Source: Leptodactylus fallax
Lineage: Eukaryota; Chordata; Amphibia; Anura; Leptodactylidae
Direction: 5' to 3'
Assembly: GCA_947044405.1 (NCBI GenBank)
Contig: CAMRHE010000011.1
Span: forward strand, 9,364,001 to 9,428,000
Length of the DNA stretch: 64,000 bases
The notes below the pieces were generated by a model, which worked only from the letters and a program-made list of their open reading frames with translations, made no database searches and was not told where the DNA came from. How positions within the stretch are numbered: position 1 is the stretch's first letter; each line of letters opens with the position of its first letter. Below are positions 34,904 through 49,204 of this stretch, piece by piece. A program made the translations under genes and the position numbers.

Positions 34904-35187
34904 CAGTTGTGCTAAAAAGATTACATACCCCGGCATATTTTTTTGTTTTTTGGCCTTTTTTCTGAGAATATGAATGATAACACAAAAACTTTTTCTCCAC
35001 TCATGGTTAGTGGTTAGTTGAAGCCATTTATTGTCAAACTTCTGTATTTTCTCTTTTTTAAATCATAATGACAACCAAAAACATCAACTGCCACAAAATA
35101 CTTGAAGCTTTCATTGATGTTAGAGGTGGCAATACATGGTATTAAGAACAGGAGTACAACTGTATGTATGCCTTTTTAGCACAACTG
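34904..35187. mobile_element. 284-bp Tc1/mariner-type MITE in L1
   Basis: TA lies at 34902-34903 and 35188-35189. The inverted ends begin CAGTTGTGCTAAAA and continue with TACATAC. It interrupts the L1 ORF2, which continues on both sides. No transposase is encoded. Confidence 0.85.
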
Positions 35188-35189
35188 TA

Positions 35190-35750
35190 TGTATGTCTTT
35201 GACTGGAGACACAATAAAATTAAATACTTGGGGATACAGGTGACCTCCTCCTTTAAAACACTGTTCCAACACAACTATGAACCACAGTTAAAGACCATTT
35301 TGGAAGACAAGTCTAGAATGTCAAATATAGACATTTCATGGATAGGCAGAATAGCTTAAAATTTTAACTATAGCAAAATCGATGATCACTCAGAGATGGA
35401 AATCATCTCTTCCTCCAACTTTAGAGGCAGTCATATCAACAGTTAATACTACATATTCTTATGAAAAGGTCATTGATCTGGGAAATTATACCCTTCACTC
35501 TTCCATGCTTTAGGAAGCCTGGTCGAAATCTAAATATTATAACATATGATACAATATTATTGGACATGTTGCCATACCGGATGCCCTCTTTTTTAAGATA
35601 TAACATATTACATATTGGTTCCTTTAGTTCTTTATGTTTTTGTTCTTCATTGTTTTGATATTTCAGATGGATTTACCGGAAGCGTAACTTCCACGTACTT
35701 TTAGCAGCTTTTGAAACAGTGTGTTCAATTGACTTGTAATATTTTCCACT
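35190..35750 (+). pseudogene. L1 ORF2 remnant downstream of the MITE
   Basis: The first part encodes KIKYLGIQVTSSFKTLFQHN, the YLG block after the reverse transcriptase palm. SRMSNIDISWIGRIA-like sequence follows. Beyond about 35500 the similarity fades and no poly-A is visible before the TA at 35758. Confidence 0.6.
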
Positions 35751-35759
35751 GACAATATA

Positions 35760-36280
35760 CAGTGAGGAAACAAAAAAAAATTTAGTCAGCCACCAATTGT
35801 GCAAGTTCTCCCATTTAAAAAGATGAGAGAGGCCTGTAATTGACATCATAGGTAGACCTCAACCTATGATGTCATAGAGACAAAATGACAAAACATATCT
35901 AGAAAATCACATTGTCTGATTTTTTAAGAATTTATTTGCAAATTATGCTGGGAAATAAGTATTTCGTCACCTACAAACAAGCAAGATTTCTGGCTCTCGC
36001 AGACCTGTAACTTCTTCTTTAAGTGGCTCCTCTGTCCTCCACTCATTACCTGTAGTAATGGCACCTGTTTGAAATTGTTATCAGTATAAAAGACACTTGT
36101 CCACAACCTCATATGTCACACTCCAAACTCCACTATGGTGATGACCAAAGAGCTGTGGAAGGACACCAGAAACAAAATTGTAGACCTGCACCAGGCTGGA
36201 AAGACTGAATCTGCAATAGGCAAGCAGCTTGGTGTGAAGAAATCAACTGTGGGAGCAATAATTAGAAAATGGAAGACATA
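35760..36280 (+). mobile_element. Tc1-like element A, 5' half
   Basis: It begins after TA (35758-35759) with CAGTGAGGAAAC and TTTAGTCAGCCACCAATTGT. A second related motif (GGAAATAAGTATTTCGTCAC) at about 35950 gives the paired direct-repeat layout of IR/DR Tc1 elements. A frame from 36135 encodes the transposase N-terminal helix-turn-helix, ending ...AIIRKWKTY, where element B starts at 36281. Its 3' half is not downstream; the matching 3' half lies reversed at 38098-39190. Confidence 0.85.
36135..36280 (+). pseudogene. Tc1-like element A transposase N-terminus
   Basis: The frame starts [20 protein letters not shown] and has [20 protein letters not shown], the first helix-turn-helix of Tc1-type transposases. 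It is cut by element B in the codon region KT-Y. No catalytic residue remains on this side. Confidence 0.8.
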
Positions 36281-38095
<1,815 letters not shown>

Positions 38096-38097
38096 TA

Positions 38098-39190
38098 CAG
38101 TGGGGAAAGAAAGTATTTAGTCAGCCACCAATTGTGCAAGTTCTCCCACTTAAAAAGATGAGAGAGGCCTGTAATTGACATCATAGGTAGACCTCAACTA
38201 TGAGAGACAAAATAAGAAAACAAAGCCAGAATATCACATTGTCTGATTTTTAAAGAATTTATTTGAAAATTATGGTGGAAAATAAGTATTTGGTCAATAA
38301 CAAAAGTTCATCTCAATACTTTGTTCTATATCCTTTGTTGGCAATGACAGAGGTCAAACGTTTTCTGTAGGTCTCCACAAGGTTGGCACACACTGTTGCT
38401 GGTATGTTGGCCCATTCCTCTATGCAGATCTCCTCTAGAGCAGTGATGTTTTGGGGCTGTCGGTGGGCAACACAGACTTTCAACTCCCTCCAAAGGTTTT
38501 CTATGGGGTTGAGATCTGGAGACTGGCTAGGCCACTCCAGGACCTTTGAAATGCTTCTTACGAAGCCACTCCTTCGTTGCCCTGGTGGTGTGCTTGGGAT
38601 CATTGTCATGCTGAAAGACCCAGCCGCATTTCATCTTCAATGCCCTTGCTGATGGAAGGAGGTTTGCACTCAAAATCTCACGATACATGGCCCCATTCAT
38701 TCTTTCATGTACACGGATCAGTCGTCCTGGTCCCTTTACAGAGAAACAGTCCCAAAGCATGATGTTGCCACCCCCATGCTTCACAGTAGGTATGGTGTTC
38801 TTTGGATGCAACTCAGCATTCACTCTTCTCCAAACACGACGAGTTGTGTTTCTACCAAACAGTTCTACTTTGGTTTCATCTGACCATATGACATTCTCCC
38901 AGTACTCTTCTGGAACATCCAAATGCTCTCTAGCAAACTTCAGACGGGCCCGGATATGTACTGGCTTAAGCAGGGGAACATGTCTGGCGCTGCAGGATCT
39001 GAGTCCCTGGTGGTGTAGTGTGTTACTGACGGTAGCCTTTGTTATGTTAGTCTCAGTTTTCTGCAGGTCATTCACTAGGTCCCCCCGTGTGGTTCTCGGA
39101 TTTTTGATCATCGTTCTTGTGATCATTTTGACCCCACGGGGTGAGATCTTGCATGGAGCCCCTGATCGAGGGAGATTATCAGTGGTCTTG
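38098..39190 (-). mobile_element. Tc1-like element A, 3' half, reverse orientation
   Basis: It starts after TA (38096-38097) with CAGTGGGGAAAGAAAGTATT and TTAGTCAGCCACC, the element A terminus. The inner direct repeat GGAAAATAAGTATTTGGTCA is at about 38277. Read on the minus strand, it carries the transposase from just after the element B insertion site ([10 protein letters not shown]) to the end. It meets element B at the TA at 39191-39192. Confidence 0.88.
38313..39190 (-). pseudogene. Tc1-like element A transposase, catalytic part (DD34E)
   Basis: The frame from 39190 reads [20 protein letters not shown], then [11 protein letters not shown] (first D), [19 protein letters not shown] (glycine-rich box) and [10 protein letters not shown] (second D). 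One extra A in the CATTTCAAAGGTCC region (about 38548) shifts the frame. The frame from 38609 then gives [11 protein letters not shown] (E) and the C-terminus NKGYRTKY. The spacing is 34 residues when the shift is allowed for, the usual Tc1/Sleeping-Beauty-type value. The N-terminus lies at 36135-36280, far away and in the other orientation. Confidence 0.85.
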
Positions 39191-39192
39191 TA

Positions 39193-40835
<1,643 letters not shown>

Positions 40836-40837
40836 TA

Positions 40838-41402
40838 TGTGCAATTGAAAAAGCCATTCAGGAGACTGTTGATTATCTCATTGTAGGGGTATACAAGGAG
40901 TGGAAGGCTGATGACGATCTTGCCCTCTAACCACCCAGATGTCATGATCCCTATTGATCACAGCATCTGATTGATTAAGCCAACAGAGTCCTAGTATTTT
41001 GACTGTGTAATACAGTACAGCCGAGACCTGGAAGCCATACCACATGCAACACTCCTGAACCTGTAGAACAAAAGGGATGTATTAGGATGGCGTTGAGCAT
41101 TAAACATATTTATAGTACAGCACAGTGCGGGAATGGAGTAAAAGGGTTTTCCAGTTTCAGATCAATATTGTGAGACAAATGTTATTGTTTGTATAATGAA
41201 AGTTCTACAATTTTCCAATATATGTTCTGTATGAATTCCTCATTCCTTCTTTTTTTTATATCTCTGATATCTTTATATCTTTAAAGCCCTCATTGCAAAT
41301 TTATACAAAAGTATTTACATTATCCTTCGAATGGAAAAGGGGATTATAAATGAAACTAAGCTTTAAAAAGTTATTTTAGTCATATTTTAGAGAAATCACT
41401 AA
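40838..41402. other. Unassigned sequence with piggyBac-like scraps
   Basis: TAACCACCCAGATGTCATGA (about 40929) matches a block near 12802, so 40900-41040 is probably a remnant of a TTAA-type element. The rest has no recognisable features. Confidence 0.4.
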
Positions 41403-41835
41403 TTAAATGGGTTGTCTGGGATAAAATGATACTTCTACACTAAGCTATATACCCGCCCCCTGCCTACCTTCTAACTTACTTTACAAAAAATCTATATTTA
41501 CCCATGTCAACAATACTAACCCCCTCCCCCCACCCCATCAAACTCACCTGTCTTCTTGTCCGGATGTTCTGGGCACAAAACATTTATTTATTTATTATTT
41601 ATTATGCTTACTTATATAGCGCCATCATATTCCGCAGCGCTTTACAGACATTGACAGTCACTGTCCCAATCTACGTTCCCTATCAGTATGTCTTTGCAGT
41701 GTGGGAGGAAACCGGAGTACCCGGAGGAAACCCATGCAAACATGGGGAGAACATACAAACTCATCACTTCTGGGCCCCACAGAAGGAAGCGATCTCCCAT
41801 GCCCAGAAGATCCGGACAGGAAGACAGATAAGTAT
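41403..41835. repeat. T2-like palindromic MITE interrupted by an L2-like tail
   Basis: TTAAATGGGTTGTCTGGGAT at 41403 is a T2-like end. The arms CACCTGTCTTCTTGTCCGGA (about 41547) and TCCGGACAGGAAGACAG (about 41810) pair across the L2-like fragment. The right terminus was not found. Confidence 0.55.
41580..41765 (-). mobile_element. L2-like LINE 3' tail, reverse orientation
   Basis: ATAGCGCCATCATATTCCGC with AGCGCTTTACAGACATTGAC is the reverse of the tail at 18421-18527. It extends into GTGGGAGGAAACCGGAGTAC and CATGGGGAGAACATACAAAC, a stretch common in fish and frog L2-type 3' regions. The T-rich start TTTATTTATTTATTATT is the tail repeat. Confidence 0.7.
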
Positions 41836-42300
41836 GATGGAGTGTGGGAGTGGGCTGAGTTAGGTTGTTGGGAAGGGCTAGTAGTGGATGGGCTAGCTAG
41901 GGAAACAGGGAGGGGGTGTGAGCGAGAGAGAGGGAGGGGAAAGGAGTGACAGGGGGAAGTAGTGTGAGTAAACCCTTAGTGAAGTGCAGTGCATCATGGT
42001 AGTTGTAGGATAAAAGAACATGAAGCTACCTATGTGAACAAATGCAGAGGATGCCAGGAGCTCCCAGAAACTCAGAAATCACTCAAAACAATGCTAAAGG
42101 GTATTTGGGTGCACTTATTAACCTATTAATAACACTAACAGACCTTTAAAAAAACTCTCAGTTGTCCCAGAACTAGTGGGTGGAGACTAGCTGCTATATC
42201 TCCCATAGACAGCACATGGAAAAAAAAAGGCGATTCTGCTTTTAAATTGTCTTTGTGATGCAGCATTGAGGGCATTATACAGTAGTACTGAACATTACTG
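41836..42300. other. No recognised feature
   Basis: A purine-rich stretch (41880-41960) and unique sequence; nothing assignable. Confidence 0.4.
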
Positions 42301-42306
42301 ATATAC

Positions 42307-42416
42307 CGTATTTTTTGGACTATAAGACGCACCTAGGTTTTAGAGGAGGAAAATAGGGAAAAAATTTTGAAGCAAAAAATGTGGTAAAACATTTAATAAC
42401 ATAAATAACATATTAG
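42307..42416 (+). repeat. Dispersed repeat start (CCGTATTTTTTGGACTATAAG)
   Basis: CCGTATTTTTTGGACTATAA then GACGCACC is a terminal motif seen in many fish and frog dispersed repeats (recall). It is the insertion target of the L1 that follows and continues at about 43680-43800. The right end was not fixed. Confidence 0.55.
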
Positions 42417-43679
42417 GGGCTGCTCCGCAGATAGATTTGTTTATTGATGAAGCGGCGACGACATTAGGCTTAGACAGGTCGCTGGGGATCCGCCCCTTCC
42501 TCCGTTGGCCCAGCTGAGCGCTTCTCACCCGGACCTTCATTTGTCCTGGCTGGAGTATGGTCAACTTACGGCCTTCCTGTGGAAATTCACTTTGTCCCCT
42601 CTCTTTTCCTCTACCATGACTGACCTGGAGTCTGTCCTTTCCCAAGCTGACTCTTCGTTCTTCTCCGAGATGCTACCCTGGGCCCCCCTCTTACACAGGC
42701 CCCTGGGACTCTGACCTTTGCGCGGGCCTCTCCCCTGCCGACTGGGATAGGGTTTTTCTGTTCGCACATAAGCTTCCGTTGCCCTGCAGTGTGCAAGAAA
42801 AGAATTTCAAGATCCTGTCTCGGTGGTATCGGTGCCCTGATTTCCTCCACAGAATCTATCCTGCGGTGACTGACCGGTGTTGGCGCTGTGGTACTGAGAA
42901 AGGCACCCTATATCACATCTGGTGGGAGTGTGACGTTCTCAGGCCCTTTTGGGACGCTGTGTTCGCTCTGTATGCTAAAGTGTGTGGTCGCACCATCACA
43001 GCAACTCCCCAACTGGCCCTTCTTTCAGTTATCCCTGGCAGGATCTCTGCAGTGAAAAAAGACCTCCTGCGACATTTTCTCACGGCTGCTAGAACCGTCA
43101 TTTCCAGGCACTGGCGAAGCACTGTTTCTCCCTCCATGGTTGAATTTCTTCAGGAGCTTCTCCTCATAAGGAGAATGAAGACCCTGGTGGCAGAGGATTC
43201 CCCTCCAAATTTGATGCTCTCTGGCGGCCTTGGGTGGTGTTCCAGGAATCATCTAAGTTCTCTTTTTTCTTTTCCTGATATAGTGATACCCTGCTGCTTC
43301 TTTCTTCCCTTTTTCTCTCTTCCGTCCTTTGGAGGAGGTTATTGGTCGCTCTTCCATCTCACTGTTCCCCTCTCTCCCTCCCTATTTCTCTCTAGTATAT
43401 GTTTTCCTGATCGTAGTTCCCATTGTGTGTTCCTTTGTCTGTTTGTTCTTCTCCCCTTACTTTTAAGATGTTACTTTATGGTCCCGTATATCTGGGCCTT
43501 CAGTTCCTCTGTTATTGCATTGTGCTCCACAGCGTTAGCTTGGGTCTTATCCCAAGCTTCTTGTTTATAGGCGAGGCCTGTGTGCCTTAGCGTCATTTGT
43601 TTGCTCGTACTATTTTGTTTTCTTTTTCCACTGTACTTAAAAAATCTATTAATTAATAAATATTAATAAACTTTGATTA
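42417..43679 (+). mobile_element. 5'-truncated L1 with 19-bp target-site duplication
   Basis: AACATAAATAACATATTAG occurs at 42398-42416 and 43680-43698. The insert holds ORF2 C-terminal sequence and a pyrimidine-rich 3' UTR, ending in TTAATAAATATTAATAAAC rather than pure poly-A. Confidence 0.88.
42779..43250 (+). pseudogene. L1 ORF2 C-terminal fragment
   Basis: Residues KNFKILSRWYRCPDFLHRIY lead to CWRCGTEKGTLYHIWWECDV, a complete CCHC-like knuckle, then LLRHFLTAARTVISRHWRS and LLIRRMKTLVAED. The frame stays open to 43570, but the last part is translated from the pyrimidine-rich 3' UTR, and its hydrophobic residues are an artefact. Weak upstream similarity begins at 42417 in other frames. 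Confidence 0.8.
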
Positions 43680-43699
43680 AACATAAATAACATATTAGA

Positions 43700-44170
43700 G
43701 TTGTAGTTTTGCATTGACAGATGGCCCTGCAGCTGTATGGGGATGCATAGAGGAGGATGAGACCCCAGTCAATGCTGGTGGTACATCAGGCTGCAGTGCA
43801 AGCCTGAGGGTGTTTTTGTTTCCTGATTCTTGAAGTAGCTGTCAACTCTTTTACTTATTTATTTATCTATCCATATATCAATAAATAATAAATTTTTCAA
43901 ACAAAATGTATTGTGGACTATGTATTTTGTCGTATGCTTCATTCATTTCTAGGAGTCAGTCCTCAATGAAATTACTGAAATATAAAAGGGTATTATTTAC
44001 AGCTGAGTTAATGAAGTTTAAGGGTCTCTGGTATCTTCTTCTTCTTTCTTGCCTCATCTTCATATGCTCAAGAGAGTTTTCCACCCACCCTCAAACATAT
44101 TCAACTGCTAACACTACATTACAGAACATGTCACAGTAACAGTAATAAATAGTCACTCCAGATAAAGAAT
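43700..44170. other. No recognised feature
   Basis: Apart from the presumed continuation of the dispersed repeat up to about 43800, nothing was recognised. Confidence 0.35.
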
Positions 44171-44174
44171 TTCC

Positions 44175-44400
44175 AAGTCTTATGCAAATGAGGCAGTTGG
44201 TGCATTGAGGGTGGATCCTCAACTCTGGAAGCACTGATTTTGCTGCTCAAGTAAGCTGGATAATGTCATAGCAGTGGAAAGACCAACTCTCACTGCATTG
44301 GGTAACAGAAGATGATAAAAAGGTCTGAGTGGCAAGAGCAGTGCTCCCAGGCCTGAAGGCCCACCACTAATGTACCAACTGTCTCATTTGCATAAGACTT
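44175..44400. mobile_element. 226-bp foldback element with octamer-containing arms
   Basis: The 27-bp arms (44175-44201 and 44374-44400) match with one mismatch. They begin AAGTCTTATGCAAATGAGGC, so each holds the octamer ATGCAAAT. No coding frame and no clear target-site duplication were seen. Confidence 0.7.
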
Positions 44401-45050
44401 CAAAGTTGTTCTTCTCCAAATCTACAAAAGTGACATACATAAAGATTTATTGTTTTTCACTGTAATCTGGTGAACGCAGTAGAATATGCTTGGGGAGGTG
44501 GCAGACACCTGATTATTTTTTTTAGATTTTACTAGCATTTGTAAAATAATGTACCAATCACTTCTTAGCATACAAAGTAAAAAGCCCTGCTTTTTATTGT
44601 AAAGAATACTCTGATTTCTACAAATGCTAGAATTCCTTTGACTTCTCTTTGGAAGGTGAGAAAAATTAAACACTTAATTTTTGGAGAAGAAGCATTTCAC
44701 ATTTCAGCACGTCACATTTTTATTCCTTCACTGGACTTTACTGGTTTTAAGATTATACTGTATGAATTTCCAAATTAGGTTAAATGATTCATATAGATGA
44801 ATTCCAGCACATATAATAATGTCATGCAGTGCTGTAGCTTGACATTTCTTAACCAGGGGCAAAATGTATCAGTGTGGTACCCCCCTCCATAAAGTGTAAT
44901 TAACATACAGTGTGTGTGTGTGAGAAATATATATGTATCATACATTACAGATTGTAGTACATTATTCATTGTACACATTATACATAATTACCTGGCTGTT
45001 GTACCTTTTTGACAGAAATAGGGGAAGGAAGGGCTTCCAGACATGGTTGT
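44401..45050. other. No recognised feature
   Basis: AT-rich sequence; nothing assignable. Confidence 0.35.
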
Positions 45051-45052
45051 AA

Positions 45053-45430
45053 CTAGAGATGAGCGAATCAAAGCTGACGAAGTAGAATTCGATATGAATT
45101 TCAGGACATATTTGATTTGCATCGAATCCGGATTTCCTCATGCTTCGTGGTAACGAATCGCATTTTTTCATAAAATGGCTGTTGCACATTAGGACATGGG
45201 GCAAGGAACTCGGGATCACCCACAATGCCATGCATGCAGCCAATCAGCATCCAGCCAGCCCTGTGATGTCACAGCCCTTAAACCCCTTCTCGACCGCCCA
45301 CAGCATCGGGAGCGGGTGTTAGCTGTAACTGACAGCTAACACCCTGCTACATAACCCCCAGTCGGAGCACAGCTAGTTTTAACCCCTTGGATGCCGCGGT
45401 CAGACATGACCATGGCATCCAAAGGGTTCC
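45053..45430 (+). repeat. Dispersed frog-type repeats (AGAGATGAGCGAA and TTAA-type start)
   Basis: TAGAGATGAGCGAATC at 45054 is a frequent anuran repeat start (recall). At 45278 TTAA is followed by ACCCCTTCTCGACCGCCC, similar to the left ends of the piggyBac-like elements. The boundaries are unknown. Confidence 0.4.
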
Positions 45431-46080
45431 GCCATGCTACATGTCCCCCCCGCGATTTTTTTCTGTCTAATCATAGTCATGGGATTCCTGCGTGCCCTCA
45501 TAATTTCTACCTTCAGATTTCCACCTTGTGCCCCTACCAGAATGACTACCAGTAGTAGAACCACACCTAGGATGCACTTCCTCAACCACCAACAGTTATG
45601 TCTTCCTCCTCTTCTTGCCAAAAAAATGCTGACTATTCTCATCCAGTTCATCAAAAAGAGGAGGAAGACTGCTCTGACTAGGAGAAATAGCTTTCTCAGT
45701 AGGTGCCACATCACTACCATGTAAATTATGTGTTACCGCATTAGAGGAGGAAGAGGAACACACAGAAGCCTGACTCAAGATCATAATATTATCTGCTGCA
45801 AAATCCTCATATGACCTACATTCTTATTTTTAATACTTGCACAAATATTTCCTCTTCCCCCTCTTTTTGCCCGCTCCCTGCCCTGTTTTTTTTTTTTGTC
45901 TATTTTTTAGTCATTTTTCTGCCCACTGCTTAATTATAATAGTGATTGGCAATGATTGACACTGTGTGTATGCTTTTTTTGTTTGTTTGTTATTCTTACA
46001 AAAAAATATTTCAAGAAAACAATTTCAAGAAAAATAGCAATGCACTAATAGTACTAAAAGGTTGACCTGGTTAATGGGAA
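45431..46080. other. Unassigned, with a serine/acid-rich minus-strand frame
   Basis: Minus-strand 45784-45596 reads SSSSSNAVTHNLHGSDVAPT ... LFDELDENSQHFFGKKRRKT, a low-complexity acidic stretch ending in a basic cluster. It could be a relic of a transposase N-terminus but matches no family I know. T-rich sequence follows to 46080. Confidence 0.3.
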
Positions 46081-46119
46081 TTAAAATTGTCAGTGATTTT
46101 TATTTATTTATTTTTTTGT

Positions 46120-46570
46120 TGCAATGGCAACAGATTTTTAAAAAACGCTGTGGGAAAAACTGCGGCGGTTTCCTCTGTGGACTTCTGTTTCCATTATACC
46201 TATAGGGAAACCGCCAGCGCTTCCATAGGTATAATTGACATGCTGCAATTTACAAAACCTCAACAGATTACGCCACGTGGGGACCTGGTTTAATAGAGAT
46301 CTTTCAAATTAGCAGGCAGCAACACTGTTTATTGGGTAACAAAAAAATAAAACCTTGAGGCCAGGGCCCTACGTGGTGTAAACGCCAGGGTTTGCCCGTG
46401 GCGGAAACGCCGCAGAAAACACTTCAGGTTTTTACAGTCACAGCAAAGTGGATATGGGATTCTAGGGAATCCCATCCCCACTTTGCGGTATAATGGAAGC
46501 AGAAAGTCTGCAGAGGAAACCGCCGAAGTTTTTCCTGCAGCACTTTTTTGCTATGTGTGGCCTTAGCCGA
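46120..46570. repeat. Fragments of the palindromic MITE family
   Basis: AAAAACGCTGTGGGAAAAAC, GGAAACCGCCAGCG..., CCACGTGGGGACC and GTTTGCCCGTGGCGGAAACG are diverged pieces of the CACGTTGC/GCAGC family. At least two partial copies are stacked. Confidence 0.5.
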
Positions 46571-46859
46571 ACAAACAGAGAATTTAGCAGCAGATTAGCA
46601 GCGGGTCACTATTTATTGGGTACCGTTTTACAGTCCATGCAAAATGGATGGGATTCTAGCAAATTCCATCCACACATTGCAAAAAAATACCTGCAGCAGT
46701 GATGCTACGATTTCCAAAACCGTCATGTTTTTTGAAACTGCAACATATTAATTATACCTTCAGAAAATCTGGCGTTTTCCCTATAGATATAGTTGAAACA
46801 GAAAGTCCATATAGGAAAACTCTGCTGACTTTCTGTGAAAAGTGCTGCAGGAAAAACCG

Positions 46860-47085
46860 TAATGCATTTCCACCGCGGCCCACGTTGCAAAAACGCAGCT
46901 TTTTTTGTTGCGTTTTTTGGAGACAAATCCAGGAGTGGATTGAGCAAAAGGTAGAAGTATAAGCATTTTATATATAACTCCCATTCCTCTTGTAGCCATT
47001 CTTGGCTTTGGCTCACAAAAACCGCAACAAAATCTGCAACAAAAAAAGCTGCATTTCCACAACGTGGGGCCTTAGCCTAAGGCTT
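46860..47085. repeat. Palindromic MITE (CACGTTGC/GCAGCTTTTTT family), copy 3
   Basis: CCCACGTTGCAAAAACGCAG with CTTTTTTTGTTGCGTTTTTT faces GCAACAAAAAAAGCTGCATT and CAACGTGGGGCCTTAGCC. The centre AGGAGTGGATTGAGCAAAAG is shared with copy 1. Confidence 0.75.
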
Positions 47086-47315
47086 GGTTCACATCTGCAC
47101 ATGGTTTTCCATTGGGGGGGGGGGTCCGCTTGGGGACTCCCCGAATGGAAACATAATCCGCATAAAAAAAGTGGTTACCTTAGGAAACAAACGGCCCCCT
47201 TAGACTATAATGGGGTCCGTGTGGTTTCCACTCGAAAAGCAGCGCTTTTCTCTCTGTATTTTTCATGTGGAGAGGGAAACAGAATGGAGAGCCAACGCAT
47301 ATGTGAACCGAGCCT

Positions 47316-47390
47316 GAAGGGGTTTTCTAGGACTTATTAATTGATGACCTATGCTTTGGATATACTTAGGATAGGTCATCAATTAGAGAT
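47316..47390. repeat. T2-like MITE arm with inner hairpin
   Basis: GAAGGGGTTTTCTAGGACTT is T2-like. AATTGATGACCTATGC pairs with ATAGGTCATCAATT around GGATATACTTAG. Confidence 0.5.
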
Positions 47391-47779
47391 TGTCAAGTGC
47401 CCAATGTGTACGCTTCAGTACTTACCTAGACAGCTCTGTACATTTGTACAATATTACTATATTTGGTATCACAGCTCAGCCTGTGTTGGGAATATCAGAG
47501 AGTAGTGCCCCTTCATATAGTCATCAAATTAAATGTAATGAGAATAAGGCCACAAGTAGAGAAACAAAAAAAAAAAAAAAAAAAACTCTGTGGAAATATA
47601 CACAGCAAAAATGTGTTCTTTTTGCAGTGTTTTCCTCTGAATTTTTTCTTTGTCTATTAATTCTATAGGGAAAATGTTTGTTATACTACAGTTAAAATTA
47701 ATATGCTACAATTTTCATAAACACTTGTTTTTGAAAATGCCGTTTTTTCAGAGATTTTTTTTTCCCCTCAATATATTTA

Positions 47780-48085
47780 GCCTTAGGTCAGGGCTCCACG
47801 TTGCGAAAACGCTGTGATTCTAGTTAATCTCATCCACAAATTGCAGAAAATTATCCGCAGGGGAAAATGCTGCAATTTCAAAAAATGTTGTGTTTTTTGT
47901 AAATCACAGAATGTCAATTATACCTACGGAAACACTGGCGTTTTCTGCATAGGTATAATAGGGACAAAAAGAGAAATGCAGACTTTTTGTGAAAAGTGAG
48001 GCGGAAAAAAAACGCGATATGTTTCCGACGTGGTCTTTTCCGCAGCGCTTTTTGGCTGTGGCTCTCTACGTGGGGCTTTAGCCTG
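47780..48085. repeat. Palindromic MITE family, diverged copy
   Basis: GGGCTCCACGTTGCGAAAAC on the left faces GTGGCTCTCTACGTGGGGCT on the right, with TACCTACGGAAACACTGGCG and TTTCTGCATAGGTATAATAG inverted inside. Confidence 0.55.
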
Positions 48086-48089
48086 AACA

Positions 48090-49200
48090 ACACAAACCAA
48101 TGGACCATGGATAATTATGTCCACATGCAGTCCGTAAATATCACAGACCTCACAAAATGTGTATGTGTGAATAAAACCTTAATGTCTACTTTTCTAATTT
48201 TCTGGTTGCTTTAGTAGCCACAATACATGTCACGATTCAAAGCAAAATTGTATTAACAATGTGAAAAAATGAATCTGTATTGTAAATGTTAGCTGCAGCA
48301 GAGGAGATATCTCATTTCCACTGTGTCTATTTTCCATAAAATACACTGCAAAAAAATGACTGCGAGAAACCAACATTGATCTTACTAAAGTTTCAAAACC
48401 GTTTGAGGCACAGTTGATATTTATTTCCTTCCAAAGAATATTTTGTTGCATAAAAGGCATTAGCTGTAATATAATAGTCCCATTGTTCAGTGAATCTCTA
48501 TTTTATATTGCTGTGTCTGTACGTCTTCAGGGAGTTAGCACGGCATCTGATGTTGAACATGCTCTTTAATAGCTTCTCTGAGAATCGACTCTAGGTGGTT
48601 TCTAATTAGACACTCCCAGATGGTAAAGAAAAAGCAGCTGCATTCCCAGCTGGATATACACTATATGAGGTGCTTCTTATGCTTTATGTACAGGGGTTAA
48701 TATGTTTTCTTGAGAGATTTACATTCAAGGCTGTTCCTCTATTCCGCCCATAGAAGTTTCATTTCTTTACATATCTACATGTCGATTGCGGCTTAATAAA
48801 TCCTGAAACAAAGTATTTGCAACTTTCATAAGTTTTCTTCACGGAGTCAGATTATATGCTACTTTTGAGAGTACTGCAAGAAAAAAGATGCCATTTTATG
48901 TAAGCCGGGAATTGTTGCTCTTTGAGCCGTAACACTTGCATCAGCAGAGTCACAAGTTGTGACTCTCAGATGCGCTTTTAATGGTTTTCTACTGCTGCAA
49001 AAGAAAAATGTAACAATGAAAGTTGAATGTGCCAAGTTATGTAAGTTGCCCTTTCCTTTTGTTGCATATAGACTAACTAAGGAGTATATGAAACCATAGA
49101 AACCTAGAGAAATATGTTGCAATATATTTCACAAAGCCTACGTAAGACAGGGATATTTGAAATGCTATTATGCCCCTTTTAATAATGCCTAGTGCTACAT
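48090..49200. other. Unique-looking sequence
   Basis: No repeat or domain was recognised. This is one of the longer apparently single-copy stretches. Confidence 0.4.
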
Positions 49201-49204
49201 ACTA

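Larger units (their letters stand above)
29600..35750 (+). mobile_element. Degenerate full-length-like L1 (host of two later insertions)
   Basis: ORF1 remnant (29638-30600), endonuclease (30655-31340), linker (31340-32027), reverse transcriptase (34093-34900) and downstream ORF2 (35190-35650) occur in L1 order on the plus strand. The ORF2 is interrupted by a TTAA element (32028-34092) and a Tc1-type MITE (34904-35187). The 3' end is unclear and the next element starts at 35760. Confidence 0.85.

Noticed and set aside
42779..43570. Possible membrane protein of 263 residues
   Set aside because: The N-terminal part is an L1 ORF2 tail and the hydrophobic part is a translation of the pyrimidine-rich 3' UTR.
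45400..45784. Possible host or transposase gene with acidic, serine-rich N-terminus
   Set aside because: Low-complexity frames on both strands overlap and no recognised motif supports either. Kept only as an unassigned stretch.
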